Assembly (NCBI GenBank): GCA_012270995.1 | Contig: JAAXHG010000080.1 | Coordinates: 1-41,327, forward strand | Direction of reading: 5' to 3' | DNA from: Vicinamibacteraceae bacterium | GTDB lineage: Bacteria; Acidobacteriota; Thermoanaerobaculia; Multivoradales; Multivoraceae | DNA: 41,327 bases | In this document: in pieces, positions 25,836 to 33,587 of the stretch | How the letters are laid out: each line of letters begins with the position of its first letter | How positions within the stretch are numbered: the stretch's first letter is position 1 | The notes under the pieces: generated by a model | What the model was told of the DNA's origin: nothing | The model's input: the letters and a program-made list of their open reading frames with translations, nothing else | Databases searched by the model: none | Position numbers and translations under genes: made by a program

Positions 25836-27157
25836 CGGGCGGCGACCGCGATGGCGCCGAAGTCGAGCGGCAACGTCCGCGCCCACCTGGAGTGGCTGGG
25901 CTTCGTTCGACCGACCGGCCTCGTGGTGTCGGCGCCGGCGCTCGACCGGGCCGGCGCCGTTCGACCGCGCGATCGACCGCGCAGCCACCCCCGACCTCGT
26001 CCGCGCCGGCGACCTCATCCTCCAGCCGAGCGAGGAGCGCCGAAAGTCCGGCTCCCACTACACGCCGCGGGAGCTCACCGAGCCGATCGTCCGCGACACC
26101 CTGGCGCCGATCCTCGACCGGCTGCGCCGGGAGACCGCGGAAGCCGCGGCAAAGCCGCCCGATCCGGCGCCGCGCGGGCCTTCCGGCCCGCCTCCGCCGC
26201 GGGCGGAAGCGGTCGACCGGGGTTCGTCCGGCCGCGTCGAACCGCCGTCCGTGCCGCGACCGGAACGAATCCTCAAGCTCAAGGTCTGCGACCCCGCGAT
26301 GGGCTCCGGCACCTTCCTGGTCGAAGCCTGCCGCCAGCTCGGCGACGCGCTCGTGGACTCCTTGCGCGCCCACGGCGGCCCGCCCGAGCTCCCGTCCGAC
26401 GAGGACGAGACCGTCCACGCCCGCCGCCTCATCGCCCGCAACTGCCTACGGCGTCGACCGCAATCCCGTCGCCGTCGACCTGGCCAAGCTCTCCCTGTGG
26501 CTCGCCACGCTGTCGAAGGATCAGCCGCTGACCTTCCTCGATCACGCGCTCCGCCACGGCGACTCCCTGGTCGGACTCGACCTGGACCGGATCCGGGCGT
26601 TCCACTGGAAGGGCGCCGAGAAGCGCTTTCAGGCCGGCATCGAGACGGTGTGGATCGCGGAACGGGCCGACGCCGCCCTGCGCCTGCGCCAACAGATCCG
26701 GAACGCGCCCGCGGACGCGCCGGACTGGAAGCTGCGCGACCGCCTCGACGAGGCCGACCACGCCCTCTCCCTGGTCAAGCGCCACGGCGACCTTCTCGTC
26801 GCCGCCTTCTTCGAGGGCCGCAAGGCCAGGCAGCGCGAGGAACTGCGCCGGGGCTTCGCGCTGGAGCTGGCGTCGTCGCCGGAAGGCGGCGACGCCGCCG
26901 GCGCCACGCCGCCCGGCGCCGGGGCCGGGGCCGGCAAAGCGCGCCGCGAGCGAGACGGCGACATCGGCTACCGGAGCACGGCGGAGTCCATCGCCGCGAC
27001 AGAAGGCGCGGAGGCGCAACGAAACGCCAAGGCCGTTGCAACCGGACCCCGTGACGCGGCGATGCAAGCCGCCGAACGCAGCAACGGCGACGCGACAACA
27101 CAACAAACCGTTGCATCTGTTGCAACCAGGCCGCGAGGTGACGAGACTCGGGCCGAC

Positions 27158-27244
27158 GAAGACCGCGAACGCAATGAAGAAGACCGCGAACGCAATGAAG
27201 ACAACGAAGGCAACGAAGACAACGACGGCAACGAAGACAACGAC
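27158..27244 (+). repeat. in-frame minisatellite (21-bp and 18-bp units) inside drmMI
   Basis: Bases 27158-27178 and 27179-27199 are identical 21-mers. They are followed by 18-bp units at 27200-27217 and 27218-27235 (one mismatch) and a half unit to 27244. Both periods are multiples of three, so copy-number change lengthens or shortens an Asn/Glu/Asp/Arg-rich linker without changing frame. The surrounding region to about 27300 is dense in CAACG and contains the palindrome CGTTGCAACG. Confidence 0.85.
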
Positions 27245-27828
27245 CATGCCGGCGCGCAACGCGCAACGAGCGCAACGGCGAGCCCCGTTGCAACGACGCA
27301 GCCGGCGCGGCGCGGCATTCGCGGTCGCGGCCGCCCGCGGGACGACCCGCCGCCCCCGGGCGGGGCGGGCCGCCGGTACGCGGCCTGGCTCGAGGAACTC
27401 CGCCACGCGAACCCGCCCCTGGCGCCGTTCCACTGGCCGGTGGAGTTTCCCGAGGTCTTCCTGGCCTCGGAACGGGAGAACCCGGGCTTCGACGCGATCG
27501 TCGGCAATCCGCCGTTCGGCGGCAAGAACACGGTCGGCGCGGCGAACGTTCCCGGCTACCAGAGCTGGCTCAAGCAGGTCCACCGAGGCAGCCACGGCAA
27601 CGCCGACCTGGTCGCCCACTTCTTCCGCCGCGCCTACGATCTTCTGCGCGAAGGCGGGGCGTTCGGCCTGATCGCCACCAACACGATCGCCCAGGGCGAC
27701 ACCCGCGCCTCCGGACTCGCCCTCATCTGCGAACACGGCAGCGAGATCTACAAGGCCGAGCGGCGCTTCAAGTGGCCCGGTCAGGCCGCCGTGATCGTCA
27801 GCGTCGTCCATGTCGCCAAGACCAGAGG

Positions 27829-27856
27829 CTCTCTCTCTCTCTCTCTCTCTCTCTCT
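27829..27856 (+). repeat. (CT)14 microsatellite in drmMI, candidate phase-variation switch
   Basis: There are fourteen uninterrupted CT units. Upstream codons run in frame 2 ('VSVVHVAKTRG') and downstream family-matching codons in frame 1 ('AAKRLDGKPVEKITAFLF'). With 13 or 16 units the two halves join in one frame through a Ser-Leu repeat linker; with 14 the product stops at 28099. The family normally has a short linker here. Confidence 0.9.
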
Positions 27857-29070
27857 TCAAGCCCCGTACCAACTCTTCAGATGCCGTACCGACGCCGGCC
27901 GCGAAACGGCTCGACGGCAAGCCGGTCGAGAAGATCACGGCCTTCCTCTTCCACCGCGGCGGCAACCTCGACCCGGCGCGACTGCGCGCCAACGCCGGCA
28001 AGAGCTTCGTTGGCAGCTATGTCCTCGGCATGGGCTTCACCTTCGACGACGCGGACAAGAAGGGCGCGGCCTCCCCGCTCGCCGAGATGGAGCGGCTGAT
28101 TAAGGCCGACCCGAAGAACGCCGAGGCGATCCTGCCCTACATCGGCGGCCAGGAGGTCAACGCCAGCCCGACGCACGCGCATCACCGCTACGTCATCGAC
28201 TTCCGCGACTGGCCGCTGCGGCGCGAAGATACGACGCGCGCCGGTCGAGGCGCCGCCGATTCCGCGGCGGGCGGCGGACCGCCTCCCCGGCCGCCGGCGC
28301 CCCGGTCCGGGCCGCGGTTCCGGGCCGCGGCGGCGGCGGCCGCGCCGCCTGGGGCGAAGCTGACGAAGAACGCCATTGGGCGAAAGCGGGCCGCGTTCTG
28401 GTGGCGCTACGGATCGGCCGCCAAGGAACTCCGCGCCGCCATCGCCGGCCTCGACCGCGTCCTCGCCGTCTCCCGCGTCGGCCAGCACGCCGCCTTCGCC
28501 TTCCTGCCGAACGGAATGGTCTACGCCGAGACGACGATCGTCTTCCCCCTCCCCGCCCACGCCGCCTTCTGCGCCCTGCAGTCCCGCCCCCACGAACTCT
28601 GGGCCCGCTTCTTCGGCTCCTCGCTCGAAGACCGGCTTCGCTACACCCCGACCGACTGCTTCGAGACCTTCCCCTTCCCCGAGAACTGGGAGACCCGCCC
28701 CGACCTCGAAGCCGCCGGCAAGGCGTACGACGACCACCGCGCCGCCCTGATGATCGAGAACGACGAGGGCCTGACGAAGACCTACAACCGCTTCCACGAC
28801 CCGTACGAGAACGACCCCGGCATCGCCCGCCTGCGCGAACTCCACGCCGCCATGGACCGCGCCGTCCTCGACGCCTGGGGCTTCTCCGACATCCCCACCG
28901 ACTGCTCCTTCCTCCTCGACTACGAGATCGACGAAGAGACCTGGGGCCGGAAGAAGAAGCCGTACCGCCGCCGCTGGCCCGACGACGTCCGCGACGAAGT
29001 CCTCGCCCGCCTGCTGGAGCTCAACGCGGAGCGCGCCGCCGACGAACGCCGTTCAGGAATCGCTCGGTAG

Positions 29071-29490
29071 CGGAGGGCCGCGCTCCTGGGACAGTCGCCG
29101 GCGACCTCGGTCCCCACGATCTGCTACGGTCGTGCTGCGGTCAACGAGCCGTGCAATAGGACGACTAGACTTTCTTGAACAAGCGTGGCCTTTACAGTTG
29201 AGGCAAGTTTCGATCAGAGCCATGTTTCGATCGGTCGGCGACCGCCGGCCGAGCCGGCAAGGACGACATGCTCGTCGGTCTGAGGCGAAGCCTCGTTAGC
29301 ACTAGCCACCATGGACCCCACGCGCAGGCGGAGGCCCCTGTTCCATTCGAAGCGGTGGCCGGCAACCAATGCCGCCTCTCCATGAAGGGTGCCGAACGCC
29401 CTTGGGTTCCTTCGATCCGGCCTTCGTTCCCTTGGTCAGGGAAGGAGTACCATTGCAATCCGAGTTCCTGTTTCCGTAGGAGGAGGAGCC
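29071..29490. other. 420-bp non-coding gap after drmMI
   Basis: I see no gene in this gap. It holds a short inverted repeat GCCGGCCGAGCCGGC near 29250 and lower-GC patches around 29160-29220 ('GACTAGACTTTC') that may carry a promoter for the small gene and protease downstream. The last 14 bases contain a strong ribosome-binding purine run (AGGAGGAGG) ahead of ATG 29491. Confidence 0.4.
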
Positions 29491-29697
29491 ATGCCACACC
29501 GCGAACCGTCGTCGCCGAGCACTCGAGCCCAGACTCACGCGGAACTGCTCCAGGAGGCTCTTGACCGTCCTGGAATCCGCGACATCATGCGCGTCTACGA
29601 GGACTGGCGTCAGGTCGACCGCGGGCTCGAATCCCACCGAGCGGTCAACCGCGGGCCACAGAACATCAAGACCACCGACCACGCCAACCAGCGGTGA
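29491..29697 (+). CDS. small hypothetical protein upstream of the SDH_sah protease
   Basis: This 68-aa, hydrophilic, unrecognised protein has an excellent ribosome-binding site (AGGAGGAGG, six to seven bases before ATG 29491) and lies 6 bp upstream of the protease start. It begins 'MPHREPSSPSTRAQTHAELL' and has a predicted central helix ('ELLQEALDRPGIRDIMRVYEDWRQVD'-like pattern) and a polar tail. The strong initiation signal and tight spacing argue that it is real and works with the protease, perhaps as substrate, inhibitor or adaptor; that role is inference. Confidence 0.6.
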   Translation: MPHREPSSPSTRAQTHAELLQEALDRPGIRDIMRVYEDWRQVDRGLESHRAVNRGPQNIKTTDHANQR

Positions 29698-29703
29698 CCC
29701 GCC

Positions 29704-30672
29704 GTGCCGATCTGGAGCGAGATCCTCCGGGAACTCGGGCAGAGCGCCGGAGAGGGAGGTCCTCCGAACTTTGACGGCGTGCGTCGCCGGTACCTCGCGA
29801 AGCTCCACGAGCACACCGGACGCAACACGGTTCTCTATGCGTCGGGCTGGCTGCAGACCGACGCGCCGCCCGCCCTGACGTCGATCAGCGACGAGGACAT
29901 TCACGCCCTCATGGAGGTCACGTCCGGCCTCCACGACAGCAACCTCGACCTGATCCTCCACAGTCCCGGCGGGTCACCCGAAGCTGCCGAGGGCATCGTG
30001 TCCTACCTGCGCTCGAGGTTCGAGCACGTCCGAGTCATCGTGCCCCAACTCGCCATGTCCGCGGCCACCATGATCTCGTGTGCGGCGAACGAGATCATGA
30101 TGGGAAAGCACTCGTTCTTGGGACCTATCGACCCTCGGCTCCTTGTGTCAACCCCGTTGGGCGCACGCTCCGTTCCGGCGCAGGCGGTCCTTGACCAGTT
30201 CGACAAGGCCACGAACGAATGCGCTGACCCGGCGAAGCTGGCGGCGTGGCTGCCGATGCTGGGCCAGTACGGCCCGGATCTTCTCGTTCAGTGCGAGTCG
30301 GCCTTGAGCCTGTCCCGGGAACTGGTCAGCACATGGCTGGAGGCTTACATGTTCCGGGAACTAGCCGATGGCGTGGAACGAGCGCGGGCCGTTTCCGCTT
30401 GGCTCTCCGACCATGCCACCTTCAAGAGCCACAGCCGGCACCTCCCCAGGTCCGTCCTTCGGGAACACGGACTTGCCGTCTCCAATCTCGAAGACGACGA
30501 GCTGCTCCAGGACCTTAGCCTCTCGGTGTTTCACGCAACCGCGCACACGTTCGCCGCCACGCCGGCCGTGAAGATCGTCGAAAACCACACCGGGCGGGCC
30601 TTTATCAAGCAACACGTCGTCCCCGTGCCAACTCAGACGCTTCAAGTTGGCCTTGGACCGGGCAACGCCTGA
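29704..30672 (+). CDS. SDH_sah-family (ClpP/SppA-fold) serine protease
   Basis: GTG 29704 opens a 322-aa protein of the PF01972-like family with a ClpP/crotonase fold and no signal peptide. Visible motifs are 'LDLILHSPGGSPEAAEGIVSYL' (oxyanion-loop glycines) and 'VIVPQLAMSAATMISCAANEIMMGKHSFLGPIDPRL', where the Ser of 'AMSAAT' is the expected nucleophile. The C-terminal half is helical and ends 'HTGRAFIKQHVVPVPTQ'. The gene lies inside the DISARM locus between drmMI and the ATPase pair and is intact. The family is common in membrane-less, cytosolic proteases of unknown target; a role in defence is inferred only from position. Confidence 0.8.
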   Translation: MPIWSEILRELGQSAGEGGPPNFDGVRRRYLAKLHEHTGRNTVLYASGWLQTDAPPALTSISDEDIHALMEVTSGLHDSNLDLILHSPGGSPEAAEGIVSYLRSRFEHVRVIVPQLAMSAATMISCAANEIMMGKHSFLGPIDPRLLVSTPLGARSVPAQAVLDQFDKATNECADPAKLAAWLPMLGQYGPDLLVQCESALSLSRELVSTWLEAYMFRELADGVERARAVSAWLSDHATFKSHSRHLPRSVLREHGLAVSNLEDDELLQDLSLSVFHATAHTFAATPAVKIVENHTGRAFIKQHVVPVPTQTLQVGLGPGNA

Positions 30673-30701
30673 CGGTCTCCTGGCGCCGGCGACTCGCCGG
30701 C

Positions 30702-31126
30702 TCAGCCGTCGGCCTCCGGCCCGGGTTCGCCGACGGCGGCCGCCGCCTGCGGCCCCACCGCGTCGACGAAGACCCGCGCCGCGTCGAGTTCCTCTCCGGC
30801 GCCGTCGGCGTCCACGACGAAGGCCCGCGAGTAGTCCGCTTCCTCCCGGTACTTCTGCAGCCGGGCCAGCAGGCGGCCCGCCGCCGCGTCGAACCGGCCC
30901 GATCTGACGAAGTGCAGGTTGAACAGATGCTGAACGCCGGCGTGGGTTCGAGGTTCGAAACCCGCGGCGTAGAGGAGCGCTCGACAGCCGTGAAAGACCG
31001 CGAAGTACGCCCGCGTGAGGGCGTGCGCGGATAGCCGGCCTGAAGCAGCGCGTCGGCCGCCATCAGCTCCTCGTCGGCGAGCGCAAGCTCCTCGAGCGAA
31101 CTCTCGCGCCGGCCCTCGCCCGTCAC
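30702..31126 (-). pseudogene. HEPN-domain (UPF0332-like) toxin gene with one frameshift
   Basis: GTG 31126 overlaps the stop of the nucleotidyltransferase gene (GTGA). The first 33 codons ('SSLEELALADEELMAADALLQAGYP') and the rest ('ALTRAYFAVFHGCRALLYAAGFEPRTHAGVQHLF...FVRSG') lie in different frames. The total of 425 nt becomes divisible by three if one base is restored near 31030. The 'RAYFAVFH' segment is the HEPN R-x(4-6)-H RNase motif and 'EPRTHAGVQHLFNLHFV' is typical of UPF0332 proteins. Intact partners are ribonucleases held in check by the adjacent MNT protein. As read, the toxin is inactivated. Confidence 0.78.
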
Positions 31127-31464
31127 AGGGGAATCCCCTCCCGTTCGATATCCCGGACCAGAGGGCGGTCCTGCAAGCGCCAACGCTCGTATGCCGCCCG
31201 GTCGAACACCGTGGGGGACAGCGAGAGACCATGGGCCACGCCCACGTCGGTCGCCAGATCGATCACGTCGCGCCGGATCTCCCAGCCGGCTTCGTCGAGC
31301 ACGACCGCGACGTCGACATCGGACTCCTCGTGGGCGCTCGAGCGCGCATGGGAGCCGAACAGGCGAATGTCGATCACCTCGTCGCCATACGCCTCGCGCA
31401 AGGCGTCGGCGAAGCGGACAAGAGCCGGCGCCACGGTCGGCGCCGCGAGAGCGACCCGGTTCAT
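31123..31464 (-). CDS. minimal nucleotidyltransferase (MntA-like antitoxin)
   Basis: This 113-aa MNT-fold protein has the exact GS-x10-D-x-D signature: 'FGSHARSSAHEESDVDVAVV' (G37, S38, D49, D51). In MntA/HepT-type systems such proteins adenylylate and neutralise the HEPN ribonuclease. The HEPN gene follows with a 4-bp overlap. The pair is transcribed opposite to the DISARM genes and divergently from the ATPase at 31782. The antitoxin is intact while the toxin is frameshifted, the survivable direction of decay. Confidence 0.87.
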   Translation of the reverse strand: MNRVALAAPTVAPALVRFADALREAYGDEVIDIRLFGSHARSSAHEESDVDVAVVLDEAGWEIRRDVIDLATDVGVAHGLSLSPTVFDRAAYERWRLQDRPLVRDIEREGIPL

Positions 31465-31781
31465 GGAGCGATTCTACGCCTCAACCGCGAGAGGCCGATT
31501 GCTCTTGCCCGGCTGCTGCTTCGCCGTCCGTTCGCCAACAGCCAAACGCCGCGATGCAGGCGCCGCTTCCGTACACACCCCTGGACAGCGGCCCGTGCCG
31601 AAGCGGTGGTCTTGGGGCCGGCGCACGAGTAAGCCGCCTGCACCGGGGAACGACTAGACTCGCCCGATGATCCTGTGGCTTCTTCCGCCGGGACTGACGC
31701 GGCGTCACCAACCACACCGACTACCATCTTTGGGCCGTTCGGGGCCACCACCTGCCGACACACCACGTCTGGAGACTCCCC
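31465..31781. other. 317-bp divergent intergenic region
   Basis: No gene is supported here. It separates the divergent MNT gene and the AAA ATPase and must hold promoters for both. A 'GACTAGACTCGCC' string at 31653-31665 resembles the 'GACTAGACT' string at 29164-29172 and could be a -10 region. The short open frame from ATG 31668 has no ribosome-binding site and no family resemblance. Confidence 0.35.
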
Positions 31782-32987
31782 GTGGCGGCTGAACGGAGGC
31801 TCTTGACCCGGGTCGCGCTTCGCAACTACAAGAGCATCGCGGCCTGCGATGTCGAGCCGGCCCAGCTCTGCTTCCTCGTCGGCCCCAACGGCTCCGGGAA
31901 GAGCAACTTCCTCGATGCGCTTCGGTTTGTCGCCGACTCGCTCCGGTTCTCGATCGACCACGCCCTTCGCGATCGAGGCGGCATCAACGAAGTACGGCGT
32001 CGGTCCGGCGGGCATCCGACTCACTTCGGTATTCGCCTCGATCTCGATCTCCGGGAATCGCGTGGCTACTTTGCGTTCACCGTCGGCGCAAAGAAGCAGG
32101 GCGGCTACGAAATCCAGGCCGAAGAGGGCCTCGTGCTGCCTCACAATGGCGAGGGCTCACATCACTACCGGGTGGAACGGGGGCGGGTCGTGCGGAGCAC
32201 CCTGCCCACCGCCCTCGCGGCGGCAGCGGATCGCTTGTATCTCGTCAACCTCTCAGGGACCCCCAGCTTTCGCCCGGTCTACGACGCTCTTTCCGGCGCC
32301 GGCTTCTACAGCCTGAATCCACAGCAGATCCGGGAGCTTCAGCCGCCCAACCCCGGCGAACTCCTGAACCGGGATGGGAGCAACATCGCGAGCGTCCTAG
32401 CGAATCTCACCACACGATCACCCGATTCCAAGCAACGGATCGAGCAGTACCTCAGCAAGGTCGTCCCGGGAATCGAGGGCGTTCGGCGGAAGGTGCTTGG
32501 CTCCCGGGAGACACTGGAGTTCCGGCAGGGTGTGCGAGGGGCTCAACACCCGTGGCGCTTCCTGGCCGGCAGTATGTCGGACGGCACGCTTCGGGCGTTC
32601 GGCGTACTGATGGCGGTCTTTCAGGGGGTCGCAAACGGCAGAACCGCGCCGGGTCTCGTGGGCATCGAAGAGCCTGAACTGGCGCTCCATCCCGCCGCCA
32701 CGGGAGTTCTCATCGACAGCCTTCGCGACGCTGCCGAACATCTCCAGATCCTCGTGACAAGCCACAGCACCGAGCTTCTCGACGACGAGGAGATCCCCTC
32801 GGACTCGATTCTCGCCGTTCGCGCCGAGTACGGGGAAAGCCGGATCGGCCCAGTGGATGAGACAGCACGCACCGCGCTCAGGGATCACCTCTTCACGGCC
32901 GGCGAACTGCTGCGCATGGACCAACTCGATCCAGACCCGGAGCTTTCAAAGCCCGGACAGATCAGGCTTTTCGGCCCCGAACGCTGA
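31782..32987 (+). CDS. AAA/ABC-type (RecF/OLD-like) ATPase
   Basis: GTG 31782 gives 401 aa with a complete ATP-binding-cassette-type head of the AAA_15/AAA_21 kind. It has Walker A 'GPNGSGKSN' (residues 34-42) preceded by 'LRNYKSI', an ABC-signature-like 'SMSDGTLRAFGVL', Walker B 'GIEEPELALHP' (about residues 294-304) and the switch His in 'VTSHSTELLDD'. The insertion between the A and signature motifs is helical. Such ATPases pair with TOPRIM-type nucleases in OLD, Gabija and PARIS defence systems. Here the gene is 3 bp upstream of a DUF4276 gene, so the two form one functional unit. Confidence 0.88.
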   Translation: MAAERRLLTRVALRNYKSIAACDVEPAQLCFLVGPNGSGKSNFLDALRFVADSLRFSIDHALRDRGGINEVRRRSGGHPTHFGIRLDLDLRESRGYFAFTVGAKKQGGYEIQAEEGLVLPHNGEGSHHYRVERGRVVRSTLPTALAAAADRLYLVNLSGTPSFRPVYDALSGAGFYSLNPQQIRELQPPNPGELLNRDGSNIASVLANLTTRSPDSKQRIEQYLSKVVPGIEGVRRKVLGSRETLEFRQGVRGAQHPWRFLAGSMSDGTLRAFGVLMAVFQGVANGRTAPGLVGIEEPELALHPAATGVLIDSLRDAAEHLQILVTSHSTELLDDEEIPSDSILAVRAEYGESRIGPVDETARTALRDHLFTAGELLRMDQLDPDPELSKPGQIRLFGPER

Positions 32988-32990
32988 ACC

Positions 32991-33587
32991 GTGCTCACGA
33001 TCGCCTCCATTGTGGAGGGCCACGGTGAAGTCGAGGCCCTGCCGATCCTGCTGCGACGGATCGCGGAAACGGTCACGCCCGCCACACCCATCCTCGTCCC
33101 ACGGCCAATCCGCGTAAAGCGCCAACGGGTGGTGAAGCTTGGCGAGTTGGAGCGGTACGTCCAGCTTGCCGGCGTCCGCGCCGGCGATGGCGGAGCAATC
33201 CTGATCCTCCTGGATGCCGAGAAGGACTGCCCCGCCACACTCGGGGCCGAGTTGCTCCAGCGCGCCAGGAGAGCACGGCCGGACCGCTCCATCCGAACGG
33301 TCCTGGCGAAAGCGGAGTACGAATCGTGGTTCATAGCCGCAGTCGAGTCAGTCGTCGGGCGACCGGACCTGGCGATCACACCGCCCATGGACCCAGAGTC
33401 GATCCAGGACGCCAAGGGCTGGTTGAGCCGAAACGCCCTGTCGCGCGGGACCTACCGCCCCACACGCCACCAAGCCCGATTCACTGCTGCACTGGACCTT
33501 GACGCCGCACGCTCGGCACCCTCTTTCGACAAACTGTGGCGTGACGTTGCCTCACTGCTCCTTCCGCCGGCAGGAAACGCCGAATGA
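32991..33587 (+). CDS. DUF4276 family protein, TOPRIM-like
   Basis: GTG 32991 gives 198 aa. The opening 'IASIVEGHGEVEALPILLRRI' carries E9, and 'ILILLDAEKDCP' carries D75, E77 and D79. A Glu near the N-terminus and a D-x-D-like motif after a hydrophobic strand is the TOPRIM arrangement, which I infer from sequence pattern. A late 'VLAKAEYESWFIAAVESVVG' is typical of DUF4276. Its ATPase partner lies immediately upstream, and its stop overlaps the drmA start (ATGA at 33584-33587). It is the likely effector nuclease of a two-gene abortive-infection-type module embedded in the DISARM operon. Confidence 0.82.
   Translation: MLTIASIVEGHGEVEALPILLRRIAETVTPATPILVPRPIRVKRQRVVKLGELERYVQLAGVRAGDGGAILILLDAEKDCPATLGAELLQRARRARPDRSIRTVLAKAEYESWFIAAVESVVGRPDLAITPPMDPESIQDAKGWLSRNALSRGTYRPTRHQARFTAALDLDAARSAPSFDKLWRDVASLLLPPAGNAE

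Larger units (their letters stand above)
25851..29070 (+). pseudogene. drmMI: DISARM N6-adenine methyltransferase DrmMI, frameshifted and internally deleted
   Basis: Three frames are needed. Frame 3 from ATG 25851 encodes the start ('VRAHLEWLGFVRPTGLVVSAPALDRAGA'). Near 25950 it jumps to frame 1 ('RAATPDLVRAGDLILQPSEERRKSGSHYTPREL') with loss of the several-hundred-residue N-terminal domain. SAM motif 'VCDPAMGSGTFLVEACRQLG' follows near 26285. At about 26446 the frame shifts to 2 ('YGVDRNPVAVDLAKLSLWLATL'), which carries the catalytic 'VGNPPFGGKN' near 27500. At the (CT)14 tract (27829-27856) the remainder moves to frame 1: 'AKRLDGKPVEKITAFLFHRGG', 'FIXED-like' target-recognition part with 'ALQSRPHELWARFFGSS', ending 'EEWGRKKK'-type tail 'WGRKKKPYRRRWPD'. 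It also contains a long low-complexity insert (about 26880-27370) and an Ala/Pro/Gly insert (28230-28360). As read, frame 2 terminates at 28099 and the C-terminal third is lost. Confidence 0.85.

Noticed and set aside
27158..27244. Possible CRISPR array
   Set aside because: Units are directly tandem with no unique spacers, and the periods (21 and 18 bp) are coding multiples of three.
26429..27811. Minus-strand frame with an apparent membrane segment of repeated Val/Phe/Ala inside drmMI
   Set aside because: The hydrophobic run is only the complement of the Asn/Glu/Asp minisatellite at 27158-27244.
31668..31781. Small gene starting at ATG 31668
   Set aside because: No ribosome-binding site, no family resemblance, and the region must contain the ATPase promoter.
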